8,784 bases of DNA from Oscillospiraceae bacterium (GTDB lineage: Bacteria; Bacillota; Clostridia; Oscillospirales; Acutalibacteraceae), in assembly GCA_902796295.1 (NCBI GenBank), contig CADBOL010000031.1:1-8784 (forward strand), read 5' to 3'. Within the stretch, counting starts at the first letter, position 1. Each line of letters starts with the position of its first letter. The notes beneath the pieces were generated by a model. That model was not told the DNA's origin. It saw only the letters and a program-made list of their open reading frames with translations, and did not search any database. The position numbers and the translations under genes were made by a program. Of this stretch, positions 1 to 7,019 are shown one piece after another.

Positions 1-446
1 CCGCCGCCGCAGCCGTAAGTATTGTCATTTGCCTTGTTGGATGCGATTGTTCCGCCTTCAACGGTTGTATTGCCGTAGTTGCAGATACCGCCTCCGTTCA
101 GAGCCGCGCCGCCTTTGAGTATACCGGAATTATTTCCCGATGTATCCTTCAGGGTAAATACAGCGCCCGGCATGACGATTACGGCGCTGCCGTTTTCGGA
201 GCAGACACTCATCCCTCTGTCAAGGGTTTTTCCGTTCAGGTCAAGAGAAACTTTCTTTCCTTCGGGAACAACAAGCGCATCTGAAAGCGAAAGACTCTTT
301 GAAAGCTTCACATCTCCGCCTTTTCCGAAAACATATCGAAGCATGGTCTCTGTTCCGGCGGATGTTACTGCAGCGCTTGCCTTAAGAGGAAATAAGCCTG
401 AAACAAAAAGCAGAATCAAAATCACGGGAATTATTCTTTTTTTCAT
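1..446 (-). CDS. Secreted glycine-rich beta-helix-like protein, 5' part only (runs off the left edge)
   Basis: The reading frame is open from an ATG at 446 to the window edge: 148 codons, no stop. The N-terminus (MKKRIIPVILILLFVSGLFP, then LKASAA) is a clear Sec signal peptide with probable cleavage after ASA. The mature part opens with a strand-rich stretch (VVPEGKKVSLDLNGKTL), then enters short turns such as GGICNYGNTTVEGGTI and GCGGG. Such NxG/GGxI repeats are typical of right-handed beta-helix surface proteins of Clostridia, where later parts often hold more repeats and a cell-wall or membrane anchor. Function is unknown; a role at the cell surface is inferred. The ribosome binding site is modest (GGGGTG about 8 nt before ATG). 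The promoter carries the tandem TTGTCAC box also found before two other transcription units here, so co-regulation is likely. The plus-strand frame at 79-504 is its shadow. Confidence 0.8.
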   Translation of the reverse strand, partial: MKKRIIPVILILLFVSGLFPLKASAAVTSAGTETMLRYVFGKGGDVKLSKSLSLSDALVVPEGKKVSLDLNGKTLDRGMSVCSENGSAVIVMPGAVFTLKDTSGNNSGILKGGAALNGGGICNYGNTTVEGGTIASNKANDNTYGCGG

Positions 447-490
447 TGTAAAGCACCCCGTTTCAAATGGAGTTTCCTGTTCTCACCTGT

Positions 491-527
491 ATTATAATAA
501 ATAAAGGGTGACAAAAAGGTGACAAAT
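491..527 (-). promoter_or_regulatory. Promoter with tandem TTGTCAC box for the beta-helix gene
   Basis: On the minus strand, TTTGTCACC and TTTGTCACC(C) lie in tandem with an 11-bp period (506-527). An exact TATAAT follows at 496-491, 11 bp beyond the second TTGTCAC. No acceptable -35 exists at 17 bp, so the box occupies the -35 region. This matches activator-dependent promoters of the PhoB/OmpR type. The same box and spacing recur at 3064-3085 and 6329-6349. Confidence 0.75.
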
Positions 528-562
528 CCGGTTTATTTTTAAAATATTCCGCCGAACAGCTT

Positions 563-603
563 AAACCGGAAGCCCGCCCGATCGGCGGCCTTCCGGTTTT
601 TTT
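563..603 (+). terminator. Hairpin terminator downstream of the 796-residue gene, T-run on the plus strand
   Basis: AAACCGGAAG (563-572) pairs perfectly with CTTCCGGTTT (590-599), with additional CCGCC/GGCGG pairing inside. Seven T residues follow on the plus strand (597-603). On the minus strand only UUU then AAG follows the stem. Position suggests it ends the minus-strand transcript of the gene stopping at 629, while base composition makes it a better plus-strand terminator. It may work in both directions, or shield the genes from plus-strand transcription. Confidence 0.65.
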
Positions 604-628
604 ACATAAATTCTTAAGCAAAAGGTTT

Positions 629-3019
629 TTATGCTGCCTTTGCTTTCTTTTTCTTTCCGATTTCCATTACGGCAAGCGCGGATATAATTGCTCCCACGGC
701 AAGACCCACACTGCCTGAAACGGCAAGGGCACCGGCTGAAAACGTTGACCCTGCGGCACTCGCGGGTTTCGCGGCAGAGATATCGGTCTTGAAATATACC
801 ATTATGCTCGGGGCTGACTGATTCCAGTCATAGAGTTCGCTGTTAAGGTTAAACGCCGAACCGCTTCCGAGCATATGAATTCCGGTCGTATATCCTGCCG
901 GAACATCCGTATCGGAAACCTTAGCAAGCAGGGAAGAAGCAAGAATCGGAGCAAAATACTCGCTTTTCTGGGCATAGAGCGCCAGCCACTGTTTGCCGAC
1001 ATCACCGTTCATATCGGCACAGGTGCCGAGATTGGCGTACATTTCATCCTTGTCCGTTCTGTTGCAATCAACGGCGCTGTAATATGCCGTCTGATTCTTG
1101 ATAATTATTTTTTCGCCTTGTTCGTTATAAGCCGTTATATCCTTTTCATCAACCATATAGTGCGGAACAGGAGTGAACTCCACATCATAATAGCTGACCA
1201 TATCCATGTATGAAAGATATACCGTAACCGCTGTCAGAACAACCATTGCTATGCTCAGACCTACGGCAAGCTTCTGACAGAATGATGAGCGGGCGCTGAG
1301 CCTCTCGATATTCTCCCTTGCAGTATTGTTCATTCTGTAATACACGGGCTCCATCTTATCGCGCTCATTCATCAGCTTATACATCATCTGACGGTATTCC
1401 ATGTATGTAATCTGACCGCCGGAAAGAGCCGAAGCTCCGTGCCTCATTACATCGTTGATTGCCGTGTTTAAGCCCGCCAGCTGCTGTTTGCCGGAAATGA
1501 TTGAAGCTTCCAGCAATGATATTTCATTCTTTATAACAGATATTTTTTTGAAGGTCTTGACCAGGGCAACCAGAGAAGTAACTGCCAGCCCGGCTGATAA
1601 CAGAGTGAATATCAGGCCGACGAGAGGGAAATTGCCTGACTTCGGAGAAAGCGCATCGGCCTTGGTACGCAGAGTATCGCTTGTCAGCGCAACTCCGCCT
1701 TTTTTGTATATACCCCGGTCAACGCCGTCATAAATCGAAACAGGCTCCATTTCATCAAGCTTTGAATCAGCATAGTTTCCCGGTTCGGCCCCTGCAACAA
1801 TCACAAGATCCGAGAGGCTTACAAACTCAAGACCTGCTTTCTGACCTTCGGAAAGCGAAGCGGCTATGGGATAAAGCATCTTTATATCCTGCGCGACCTC
1901 TTCATACGGCTGTGTAAAGAAATCAAGAAGGGTTCCTTCGCCGTAATCGATTGTTTCAAGATAAGCTCTTGCTATAACATCGGTGAGGTTGCTTGTGAAA
2001 GCTCCGACCTCAACCTCGGCTTTTGCAATTATGTCACCGAGCTCCTCTATTTCTTTGTCCGTAGCAGTCGTAATGTCAAAATTCTTTATTTTTTCTAAAT
2101 CCTCTCTGTATTCGCTGCTGTCTATAATATCAAGCTCGTCATCCTTGCTTTCTGCGTTTATAAGCTGATCTCTGAAAGCATCCCACATACCGAGAATCTT
2201 GCGCGCGTCGTCATCATAAAGCTTCGCAAGCTCCATTTCGGCATCGGTTGGCGGCAAATCCACAGCATCAACAAGGCTGTCATAATCCATTTCCGTAAAG
2301 CGATCCACCCAGGTATCATCTCCGGTATCCGCCGCTCTTGTAATTAGGTTTTCCATAAGCAGAGAGGCATTGCCGTTTGACTGAGCGAGAACCGTGAGAA
2401 TATCGGAGTGATTTTTCTTTTCCTCGGCGGAAAGCTTATTATATGCCTCATCGCCCATTTCGTACTTTGTTTCATTAAGCAGAATGTCGCCGAGACCTTT
2501 GCCTGCGCAGTCATCGTCGGTAAGCTTATTGAGCATATCGTGAATATACACGGCACGCTGCCTGTTGGCTTCGTTATCGGAAATGTAATTCTCTCTGTAT
2601 TCCCTGACAGTACACAGGAAGCTGTCGATGAACGGAATAATCCGGCTCGTCATCTGCGTTTTCATAAGAGCTTCATACTCCTGCACGGAGTAGCCGCCCT
2701 TCATATTCATAAGAGCAAGGTCGGTAATTGCATCTCCTCTGTCTGAGGTGGTCTTATAACCGAGATAAACAACCTTTTCGCCTTTTGAGGCGAAACCTCC
2801 GCCAGCATTCTGATTGAGATCAACCTTATTCCCTTTTTCATCGGACAGGATTTTATATCCCGCAAGTGCCGCTTCAGCATCGGCGGCTTCTTTACCCATC
2901 CCGATTTTAACCTCACTTATGTATTCCGGAACGGAATCCGCAAACACCTGAGAGGGCAAAATGCCGGCTGTCAGCAAGGCAAGAATGAAAGACACGATAA
3001 TCAATACCGTCTTCTTCAT
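629..3019 (-). CDS. Large membrane-anchored surface protein, paralogue A (796 aa, unnamed family)
   Basis: Function unknown. Residues 1-27 are a Sec signal peptide (cleavage near VFA-DS). Residues about 30-100 contain VDLNQNAGGG and VVYLGYKTT, a pattern resembling the DLNxGAGG...IYLxYK signature of beta-prism (MABP-like) domains; this is resemblance only. An acidic helical region follows to about 455, ending in the conserved IYDGVDRGIYKKGGVALTSD. Hydrophobic segments at about 464-488, 580-606 and 761-786 suggest an outside N-domain, a cytoplasmic loop of about 90 residues with coiled-coil character, an outside C-domain (about 607-750, with NGDVGKQWLALY and GYTTGIHMLGSGSAFNLN), and a C-terminal anchor followed by a KKKKAK tail. 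The start is supported by AGGAGGTG 5-6 nt upstream and by the signal peptide. It has its own boxed promoter (3049-3085) and is separated by 215 bp from its close paralogue upstream. Gene duplication is evident; the loop between the first two membrane segments has diverged most. Confidence 0.9.
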   Translation of the reverse strand: MKKTVLIIVSFILALLTAGILPSQVFADSVPEYISEVKIGMGKEAADAEAALAGYKILSDEKGNKVDLNQNAGGGFASKGEKVVYLGYKTTSDRGDAITDLALMNMKGGYSVQEYEALMKTQMTSRIIPFIDSFLCTVREYRENYISDNEANRQRAVYIHDMLNKLTDDDCAGKGLGDILLNETKYEMGDEAYNKLSAEEKKNHSDILTVLAQSNGNASLLMENLITRAADTGDDTWVDRFTEMDYDSLVDAVDLPPTDAEMELAKLYDDDARKILGMWDAFRDQLINAESKDDELDIIDSSEYREDLEKIKNFDITTATDKEIEELGDIIAKAEVEVGAFTSNLTDVIARAYLETIDYGEGTLLDFFTQPYEEVAQDIKMLYPIAASLSEGQKAGLEFVSLSDLVIVAGAEPGNYADSKLDEMEPVSIYDGVDRGIYKKGGVALTSDTLRTKADALSPKSGNFPLVGLIFTLLSAGLAVTSLVALVKTFKKISVIKNEISLLEASIISGKQQLAGLNTAINDVMRHGASALSGGQITYMEYRQMMYKLMNERDKMEPVYYRMNNTARENIERLSARSSFCQKLAVGLSIAMVVLTAVTVYLSYMDMVSYYDVEFTPVPHYMVDEKDITAYNEQGEKIIIKNQTAYYSAVDCNRTDKDEMYANLGTCADMNGDVGKQWLALYAQKSEYFAPILASSLLAKVSDTDVPAGYTTGIHMLGSGSAFNLNSELYDWNQSAPSIMVYFKTDISAAKPASAAGSTFSAGALAVSGSVGLAVGAIISALAVMEIGKKKKAKAA

Positions 3020-3048
3020 AAAAACACCTCCTGTTCCTTTCTGATTGA

Positions 3049-3085
3049 ATTATACCGCATTCCGGGTGACAAAAAGGTGACAAAT
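3049..3085 (-). promoter_or_regulatory. Promoter with tandem TTGTCAC box for surface protein A
   Basis: The two TTGTCAC units (3064-3085 on the minus strand) are identical in sequence and 11-bp period to those at 506-527. Exactly 11 bp separate the proximal unit from a perfect TATAAT at 3054-3049. The box again takes the place of a -35 element. The presumed transcript start, near 3042, leaves a short leader with a strong AGGAGGTG site before ATG at 3019. Confidence 0.75.
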
Positions 3086-3192
3086 ATAAAATAATAATAT
3101 CACAAAACAGCCGCAGGTAAACAAATATCTGATTTAATAAAAAAGCAAGGTCCGCACCGCTCAGGGTACTGACCGGTAAGCTGTTGATTTTT

Positions 3193-3224
3193 AAACCGGA
3201 GCAACGAAAAACTCCCGCCGGTTT
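3193..3224 (-). terminator. Probable terminator hairpin after surface protein B
   Basis: AAACCGG (3193-3199) pairs with CCGGTTT (3218-3224), with possible GGAG/CTCC pairing inside. It lies 10 bp beyond the stop codon at 3235. The minus-strand tail reads TTTAAAAATC, so the U-tract is weak. The outer stem is the same AAACCGG/CCGGTTT as in the hairpin after the paralogue (563-599), which suggests that the 3' ends were duplicated with the genes. Confidence 0.5.
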
Positions 3225-3234
3225 ACTGTATGTT

Positions 3235-5526
3235 TTACGCTGCCTTCTGTTTCTTTTTCCTGTTAACCGTTGTCAATGCAAGAGCTGAAATCAGAGCACC
3301 TGCAGAAAGGCCTGCAACTCCCGCGAGAATAAGGTTTCCGGCAGTGAAGCTTGAGCCTGCAGCTGTCGGAGATTTTGCCGCTGTATCGGTTTTGAAATAA
3401 ACCATGACGCTCGGAGCGGATTTATTCCAGTCATAAAGCTCGCTGTTCAGGTTAAACGCCGAACCGCTTCCGAACATATGGATACCCGTCGTATATCCTG
3501 CGGGAAGATTGCCGTCATTGACTTTGACAAGCAGAGACTCCGCAAGAATCGGAGCAGCCGCGTCGCTCTTCTGAGCATAGAGAGCCAGCCACTGCCTGCC
3601 GACGTCGCCGTTCAGGTCGGCACACTCGCCGAGAGACTCAAACATTTCATCTTTATAATTTCTGTTACACTCAATTGCTTTATAGTATGCCGCCTGATTC
3701 TTGATGACGGTTTTTTCGCCGTGTTCATTATATACCGTTATATCCGCTTCATCCACCATATACCGGGGAATCGGAGTAAACTCGACTTTATAAAATTCAA
3801 CGAGATCGAGATAAGCATAATAAGTGGAAATACCGGCGATTACTATCATTGCTATGCAAAAACCGATTGCGAGTTTTCCGCATAAAGCCGTTCTTGCGGA
3901 GAATGTTTCCTGTGTCATCTGGATAGCTTTATTTGCGTCACCGGTTTTTGTGAAATTCACGTAAACTTCCGAAGGCAGATCTGTCTGAATATTTACAGCT
4001 TCGCCTCTTCCGATAGCTCTTTTTGCGGCATCAATTATATTATTTTTGAATTTTGTAATAAGGCCGACCGTTCCCGAGGCAAGCAAACCTGCTGCTGCAA
4101 GGCCGCTGAGAACATACATTGTTATTGTGAGCGGGCTGAGGAATCCTCCGTCTTCGGATTCTCTTGATATGGCATCCTTTCTGAGAGCATCGCTTGTAAG
4201 AGCAACGCCGCCCTTCTGATATATTCCCCTGTCAACGCCGTCATAAATTGATGTCTTCGCGCTGTTTTCAAATGATTGATCCTCATATCCGGTCTCGTCG
4301 GTAAGAGCGATTGCAAAAAGCTCTCTCATTGAAACAAAATCAAGACCGGCAATCTGACCTTCGGAGAGCGATGCGGCAAGAGGATAAAGCACGGATATGT
4401 CATCCTCTATTTCGCTCTTCGGTTTTGAAAAGAAATCAAGAAGAGTGCCTTCTCCGTATTCTGTGTTTTCGAGCGCAGAATGAATTGCAACAATCTCCGC
4501 TGACTTTATGAACTCGGCGGCATCAATCTGCTGACGTGCGAATTCCTCAACAGATTCCTGCATCTGCTCCTCAGAGGATTCGCCGGTCAGGTTTTCAAGG
4601 CTGTCAGCCGCCTCTTCATAAGCATCGGCATCAAAGCTTTCGGCTGTCTTATATGCTTCGTCATACGAAGCAAGCTCTTCGCTGAAATCATCCCATTTAT
4701 CAAGAAGCTTTCTGGCAGTGTCTTCATAAAGCTTTGCAAGCTCGGCATCCGCATCAGTGGGAAGAGCGTCAATCATATCTGCAAGTTCATCATAAGTAAT
4801 TGACGAGAAGCGGTCAAGCCAGGTAGTTTCATCTGTGTCGGCAGCTCTGGTAATAAGATTTTCCATAATAAGAGTTGCTTTTCCGTTTGACTGAGCAAGA
4901 ATAGTAAGAATATCGGCGTGATTACTCTTTTCCTCCGCGGGTAGCCTGTCGAAATCCTCACCCATCTCATATCTTGTTTCATTAAGGAGCAGATCTCCGA
5001 GGCCCTTGCCGCCGCAGTCATCATCCGTAAGCAGATTCAGAGCATCATGAACATACTGTGCCCTGGCCTTATTCAAGGTGTTCTCGGAATTGTAATTCAC
5101 TCTGTATTCCTCAAGGGCAGCTTTGAAATTATCAACGAAGGGAATAATCTGAGACTTCATCTGAGTCTCCATAAGGATCTCATAATCCTGAACCGAGTAA
5201 CCGCCCTTCATATTCATAAGAGCAAGGTCGGTAATTGCTTCGCTTCTTTTTGTTGTTGTCTTATAGCCGAGATAGATAACCTTCTCACCTTTGGAACCCG
5301 TTCCGCCGCCGGCTTTCTGATTGAGATCAACAGGGTTACCGTTTTCGTCGCTCAGAATTATGAATTCTTCAAGCGCTTCTTCGGCTTCCTTCGCATCTTT
5401 GCCCATACCGATTCTGACTTCACTTATATACTCGGGTACGGAATCGGCAAACACCTGCGCGGGCATGATGCCGGCAATCAGCAGAGACAGTATAATAGTA
5501 ACTGTAAGTTTCAGAATATTTTTCAT
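3235..5526 (-). CDS. Large membrane-anchored surface protein, paralogue B (763 aa, unnamed family)
   Basis: Clear paralogue of the 796-residue protein, with the same layout: signal peptide (residues 1-27, VFA-DS), a domain with VDLNQKAGGG and VIYLGYKTTT (about 64-91), a helical acidic region, IYDGVDRGIYQKGGVALTSD, membrane segments at about 463-492, 549-573 and 729-753, and a basic tail (RKKKQK). The signal-peptide-proximal domain, the LLNETxYEMG region and the outer C-domain (GYTTGIHMFGSGSAFNLN) are nearly identical between the two. The stretch at about 285-345 and the cytoplasmic loop (about 493-548, some 35 residues shorter here) differ strongly. Shared cysteines are C171, C620 and C635 (C171, C652, C667 in the paralogue). 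It starts 20 bp after the VanY-like gene with a GGGGAGG site 5-6 nt before ATG and has no promoter of its own, so both should be expressed from the boxed promoter at 6314-6349. Function unknown; a sensor, adhesin or envelope role would be a guess. Confidence 0.9.
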   Translation of the reverse strand: MKNILKLTVTIILSLLIAGIMPAQVFADSVPEYISEVRIGMGKDAKEAEEALEEFIILSDENGNPVDLNQKAGGGTGSKGEKVIYLGYKTTTKRSEAITDLALMNMKGGYSVQDYEILMETQMKSQIIPFVDNFKAALEEYRVNYNSENTLNKARAQYVHDALNLLTDDDCGGKGLGDLLLNETRYEMGEDFDRLPAEEKSNHADILTILAQSNGKATLIMENLITRAADTDETTWLDRFSSITYDELADMIDALPTDADAELAKLYEDTARKLLDKWDDFSEELASYDEAYKTAESFDADAYEEAADSLENLTGESSEEQMQESVEEFARQQIDAAEFIKSAEIVAIHSALENTEYGEGTLLDFFSKPKSEIEDDISVLYPLAASLSEGQIAGLDFVSMRELFAIALTDETGYEDQSFENSAKTSIYDGVDRGIYQKGGVALTSDALRKDAISRESEDGGFLSPLTITMYVLSGLAAAGLLASGTVGLITKFKNNIIDAAKRAIGRGEAVNIQTDLPSEVYVNFTKTGDANKAIQMTQETFSARTALCGKLAIGFCIAMIVIAGISTYYAYLDLVEFYKVEFTPIPRYMVDEADITVYNEHGEKTVIKNQAAYYKAIECNRNYKDEMFESLGECADLNGDVGRQWLALYAQKSDAAAPILAESLLVKVNDGNLPAGYTTGIHMFGSGSAFNLNSELYDWNKSAPSVMVYFKTDTAAKSPTAAGSSFTAGNLILAGVAGLSAGALISALALTTVNRKKKQKAA

Positions 5527-5546
5527 AACATCCTCCCCTTTTTAAA

Positions 5547-6281
5547 TCAGGCGGCCTCTCCGGTAACCTCAGGCACTTCCCCGAGATATTCTTCAAAGGT
5601 GATTCCCTTATCCATTATCTCTTCAGCAATCTCAACAGAATCAATATAGCGGAAATGCCAGGGTTCATAGGAATAGCCGGTAATATCATCTTTGCCCTCC
5701 GGGAAACGGAGAATGAATCCGTAATCGGCAAGGCGCTTATGAACCTTTGCAAATATTTCTTTCTCGGCAATCATATCATCATTATCGTCAATAACCTCAC
5801 CGTCTTTGATAAGCATTACATCAATGGCAAGGCCGGTGTGATGCTCGGAGTATCCGGGAACGGCGACATATGCTCTCGCATAATCCTCGCCTTTTTCTTC
5901 GGTGAATTCATCCCATATTTTCTGCTGATACTCGACCGTGCGATATGTGCTGTCGAGCTCAATATCGATTCCGTCTTCAAGCAGATCAGCTCTGAGTTTT
6001 TCAAACGCTTCAAGAGCTTTCTTTTCAACCAGATAATCCTCGCCGACAGCGTTGGTTCCGGTGGCAAGCTCTATCTTATCCGGCCAGTTTTCCGGCAGCT
6101 TATGCTGCTTGTTGACAAGCACCATATAAATACTGTCATCCGCTTTTTCAGAAATCTCCTGATTAACGGCTGAGGAAGCGGTTTCTTCGGTATCCGGAAC
6201 CGGCTGACTGCTTTTGCCGGAGCAGGAAACAAGCAAAAACACAGCTGCAAGCACAATAAATAATAAAATAGCTTTTTTCAT
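5547..6281 (-). CDS. VanY-like D-Ala-D-Ala carboxypeptidase lipoprotein (peptidase family M15B)
   Basis: The M15B family removes the terminal D-alanine from peptidoglycan stem peptides, outside the membrane, using zinc. The N-terminus is a lipoprotein signal with lipobox LVSC, lipidated Cys20, followed by a Ser/Glu-rich linker to about residue 50. Diagnostic motifs are all present: STYRTVEYQQ (111-120, substrate-binding Arg114), the zinc motif SEHHTGLAID (145-154: SxHxxGxAxD, ligands His147 and Asp154) and EPWH (206-209: catalytic Glu206, third ligand His209). At 244 residues it has a usual length. The start is set by the signal peptide and by AAGGAGA about 8 nt upstream. It leads an operon with the 763-residue surface protein 20 bp downstream. 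The boxed promoter ties it to the other exported proteins here. Whether it trims D-Ala-D-Ala broadly or contributes to glycopeptide tolerance cannot be told; no other van genes are in view. Confidence 0.93.
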   Translation of the reverse strand: MKKAILLFIVLAAVFLLVSCSGKSSQPVPDTEETASSAVNQEISEKADDSIYMVLVNKQHKLPENWPDKIELATGTNAVGEDYLVEKKALEAFEKLRADLLEDGIDIELDSTYRTVEYQQKIWDEFTEEKGEDYARAYVAVPGYSEHHTGLAIDVMLIKDGEVIDDNDDMIAEKEIFAKVHKRLADYGFILRFPEGKDDITGYSYEPWHFRYIDSVEIAEEIMDKGITFEEYLGEVPEVTGEAA

Positions 6282-6313
6282 GGTTTATTCTCCTTTTCAA
6301 TCTTTCTGTCTGA

Positions 6314-6349
6314 ATGATAGCATACTGCGGGTGACAAAAAGGTGACAAA
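6314..6349 (-). promoter_or_regulatory. Promoter with tandem TTGTCAC box for the VanY-like operon
   Basis: The third copy of the tandem TTGTCAC-N4-TTGTCAC element (6329-6349, minus strand) is followed after exactly 11 bp by TATCAT (6319-6314), a one-mismatch -10. It sits between the PrsW-family gene (stop at 6369) and the VanY-like start at 6281, giving the operon its own regulated start. Confidence 0.75.
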
Positions 6350-6362
6350 ATCACAAAAGAAT

Positions 6363-6385
6363 GTGCTGTCACCCGGTGACAGCAC
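6363..6385. repeat. Perfect 11-bp inverted repeat made of two facing TGTCACC units
   Basis: GTGCTGTCACC (6363-6373) and GGTGACAGCAC (6375-6385) are exact reverse complements around one central base. The stop codon of the PrsW-family gene (6371-6369) lies inside. The TGTCACC core equals that of the tandem boxes, 14 bp away from the nearest one. It could be an extra regulator site, or a hairpin that ends the PrsW operon; the following minus-strand tail (ATTCTTTTGTG) is only weakly U-rich. Confidence 0.6.
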
Positions 6386-7019
6386 TCTTATTGTTTAAAA
6401 GTCTGTTTCTGAATACCTGAACAACGATGGGAATATAGGTTACAGCCGGGAGTATGAACCCGAAATATTTATACTCTGACTGAACGAGCATATTGAAAAT
6501 GCCGTGATAGATACTTGACATCGCGAGGAGCGCAAAAGTTCCGCAGTAAAAGAGCTTTTTCTTTTTCCTGACGAAGCTCATACCATAGCCGACAGCAGAG
6601 GTGCATACACCGTGCATGAGCGCAGTGGAGAATCCCCTGACAACAGCCCATCCGATTGATACGCTTTCAATATTCTGCACAAGTATCACCATATTCTCAA
6701 ACATGGCAAAGCCGATACCTGCGGCAAAAGCAATCGTAAGAAGCTTATCTCGGTCATTTGAGAATAAGACCGCGAAAATCAGAACGGGAAACGCCTTGGC
6801 AATCTCTTCCGATATAGGGGTAATTGCTGTTGTCACATACAGCATATCATCGTTGAATAAGCCGAGCAGAATCGTATTGAGCTCCGAAACAAAAAGAGAG
6901 ACAAAAATACCGATAATCATATATGATACAATCAGCTTTGACCTTTTCTGAAGAAGGAGAAGCATGAGGATCAGCGGCGCAACCGTACAGACAAAGAGAG
7001 TATAAATCAGGTTGTCCAT
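6369..7019 (-). CDS. PrsW-family intramembrane protease (216 aa)
   Basis: A polytopic membrane protein with the marks of the PrsW branch of the CPBP/Abi intramembrane protease clan: PISEEIAKAFPV (catalytic-type EExxK, Glu71-Glu72), GFAMFEN (Glu108), STALMHGVCT (His136) and IYHGIFN (His172, Asn176). About seven hydrophobic segments are visible. In Bacillus subtilis PrsW makes the first cut in the anti-sigma factor RsiW in response to envelope stress; other members have varied or unknown substrates. No sigma/anti-sigma pair is present here, so the substrate is unknown. The start has AGGGGGAT about 7 nt upstream and overlaps the end of the preceding gene by 13 bp, indicating translational coupling. 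The stop codon lies within an inverted repeat (6363-6385). Confidence 0.88.
   Translation of the reverse strand: MDNLIYTLFVCTVAPLILMLLLLQKRSKLIVSYMIIGIFVSLFVSELNTILLGLFNDDMLYVTTAITPISEEIAKAFPVLIFAVLFSNDRDKLLTIAFAAGIGFAMFENMVILVQNIESVSIGWAVVRGFSTALMHGVCTSAVGYGMSFVRKKKKLFYCGTFALLAMSSIYHGIFNMLVQSEYKYFGFILPAVTYIPIVVQVFRNRLLNNKSAVTG

Noticed and set aside
79..504. 141-codon plus-strand frame opposite the beta-helix gene
   Set aside because: It is the antisense shadow of a minus-strand gene with a clear signal peptide, and it would run through that gene's promoter.
3100..3190. Intergenic stretch between the two surface-protein genes
   Set aside because: No short frame with a ribosome site, no further box and no strong stem was seen.
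5047..5649. 200-codon plus-strand frame across the start of surface protein B and the end of the VanY-like gene
   Set aside because: It is antisense to two well-supported genes, with a low-complexity product lacking domain features.
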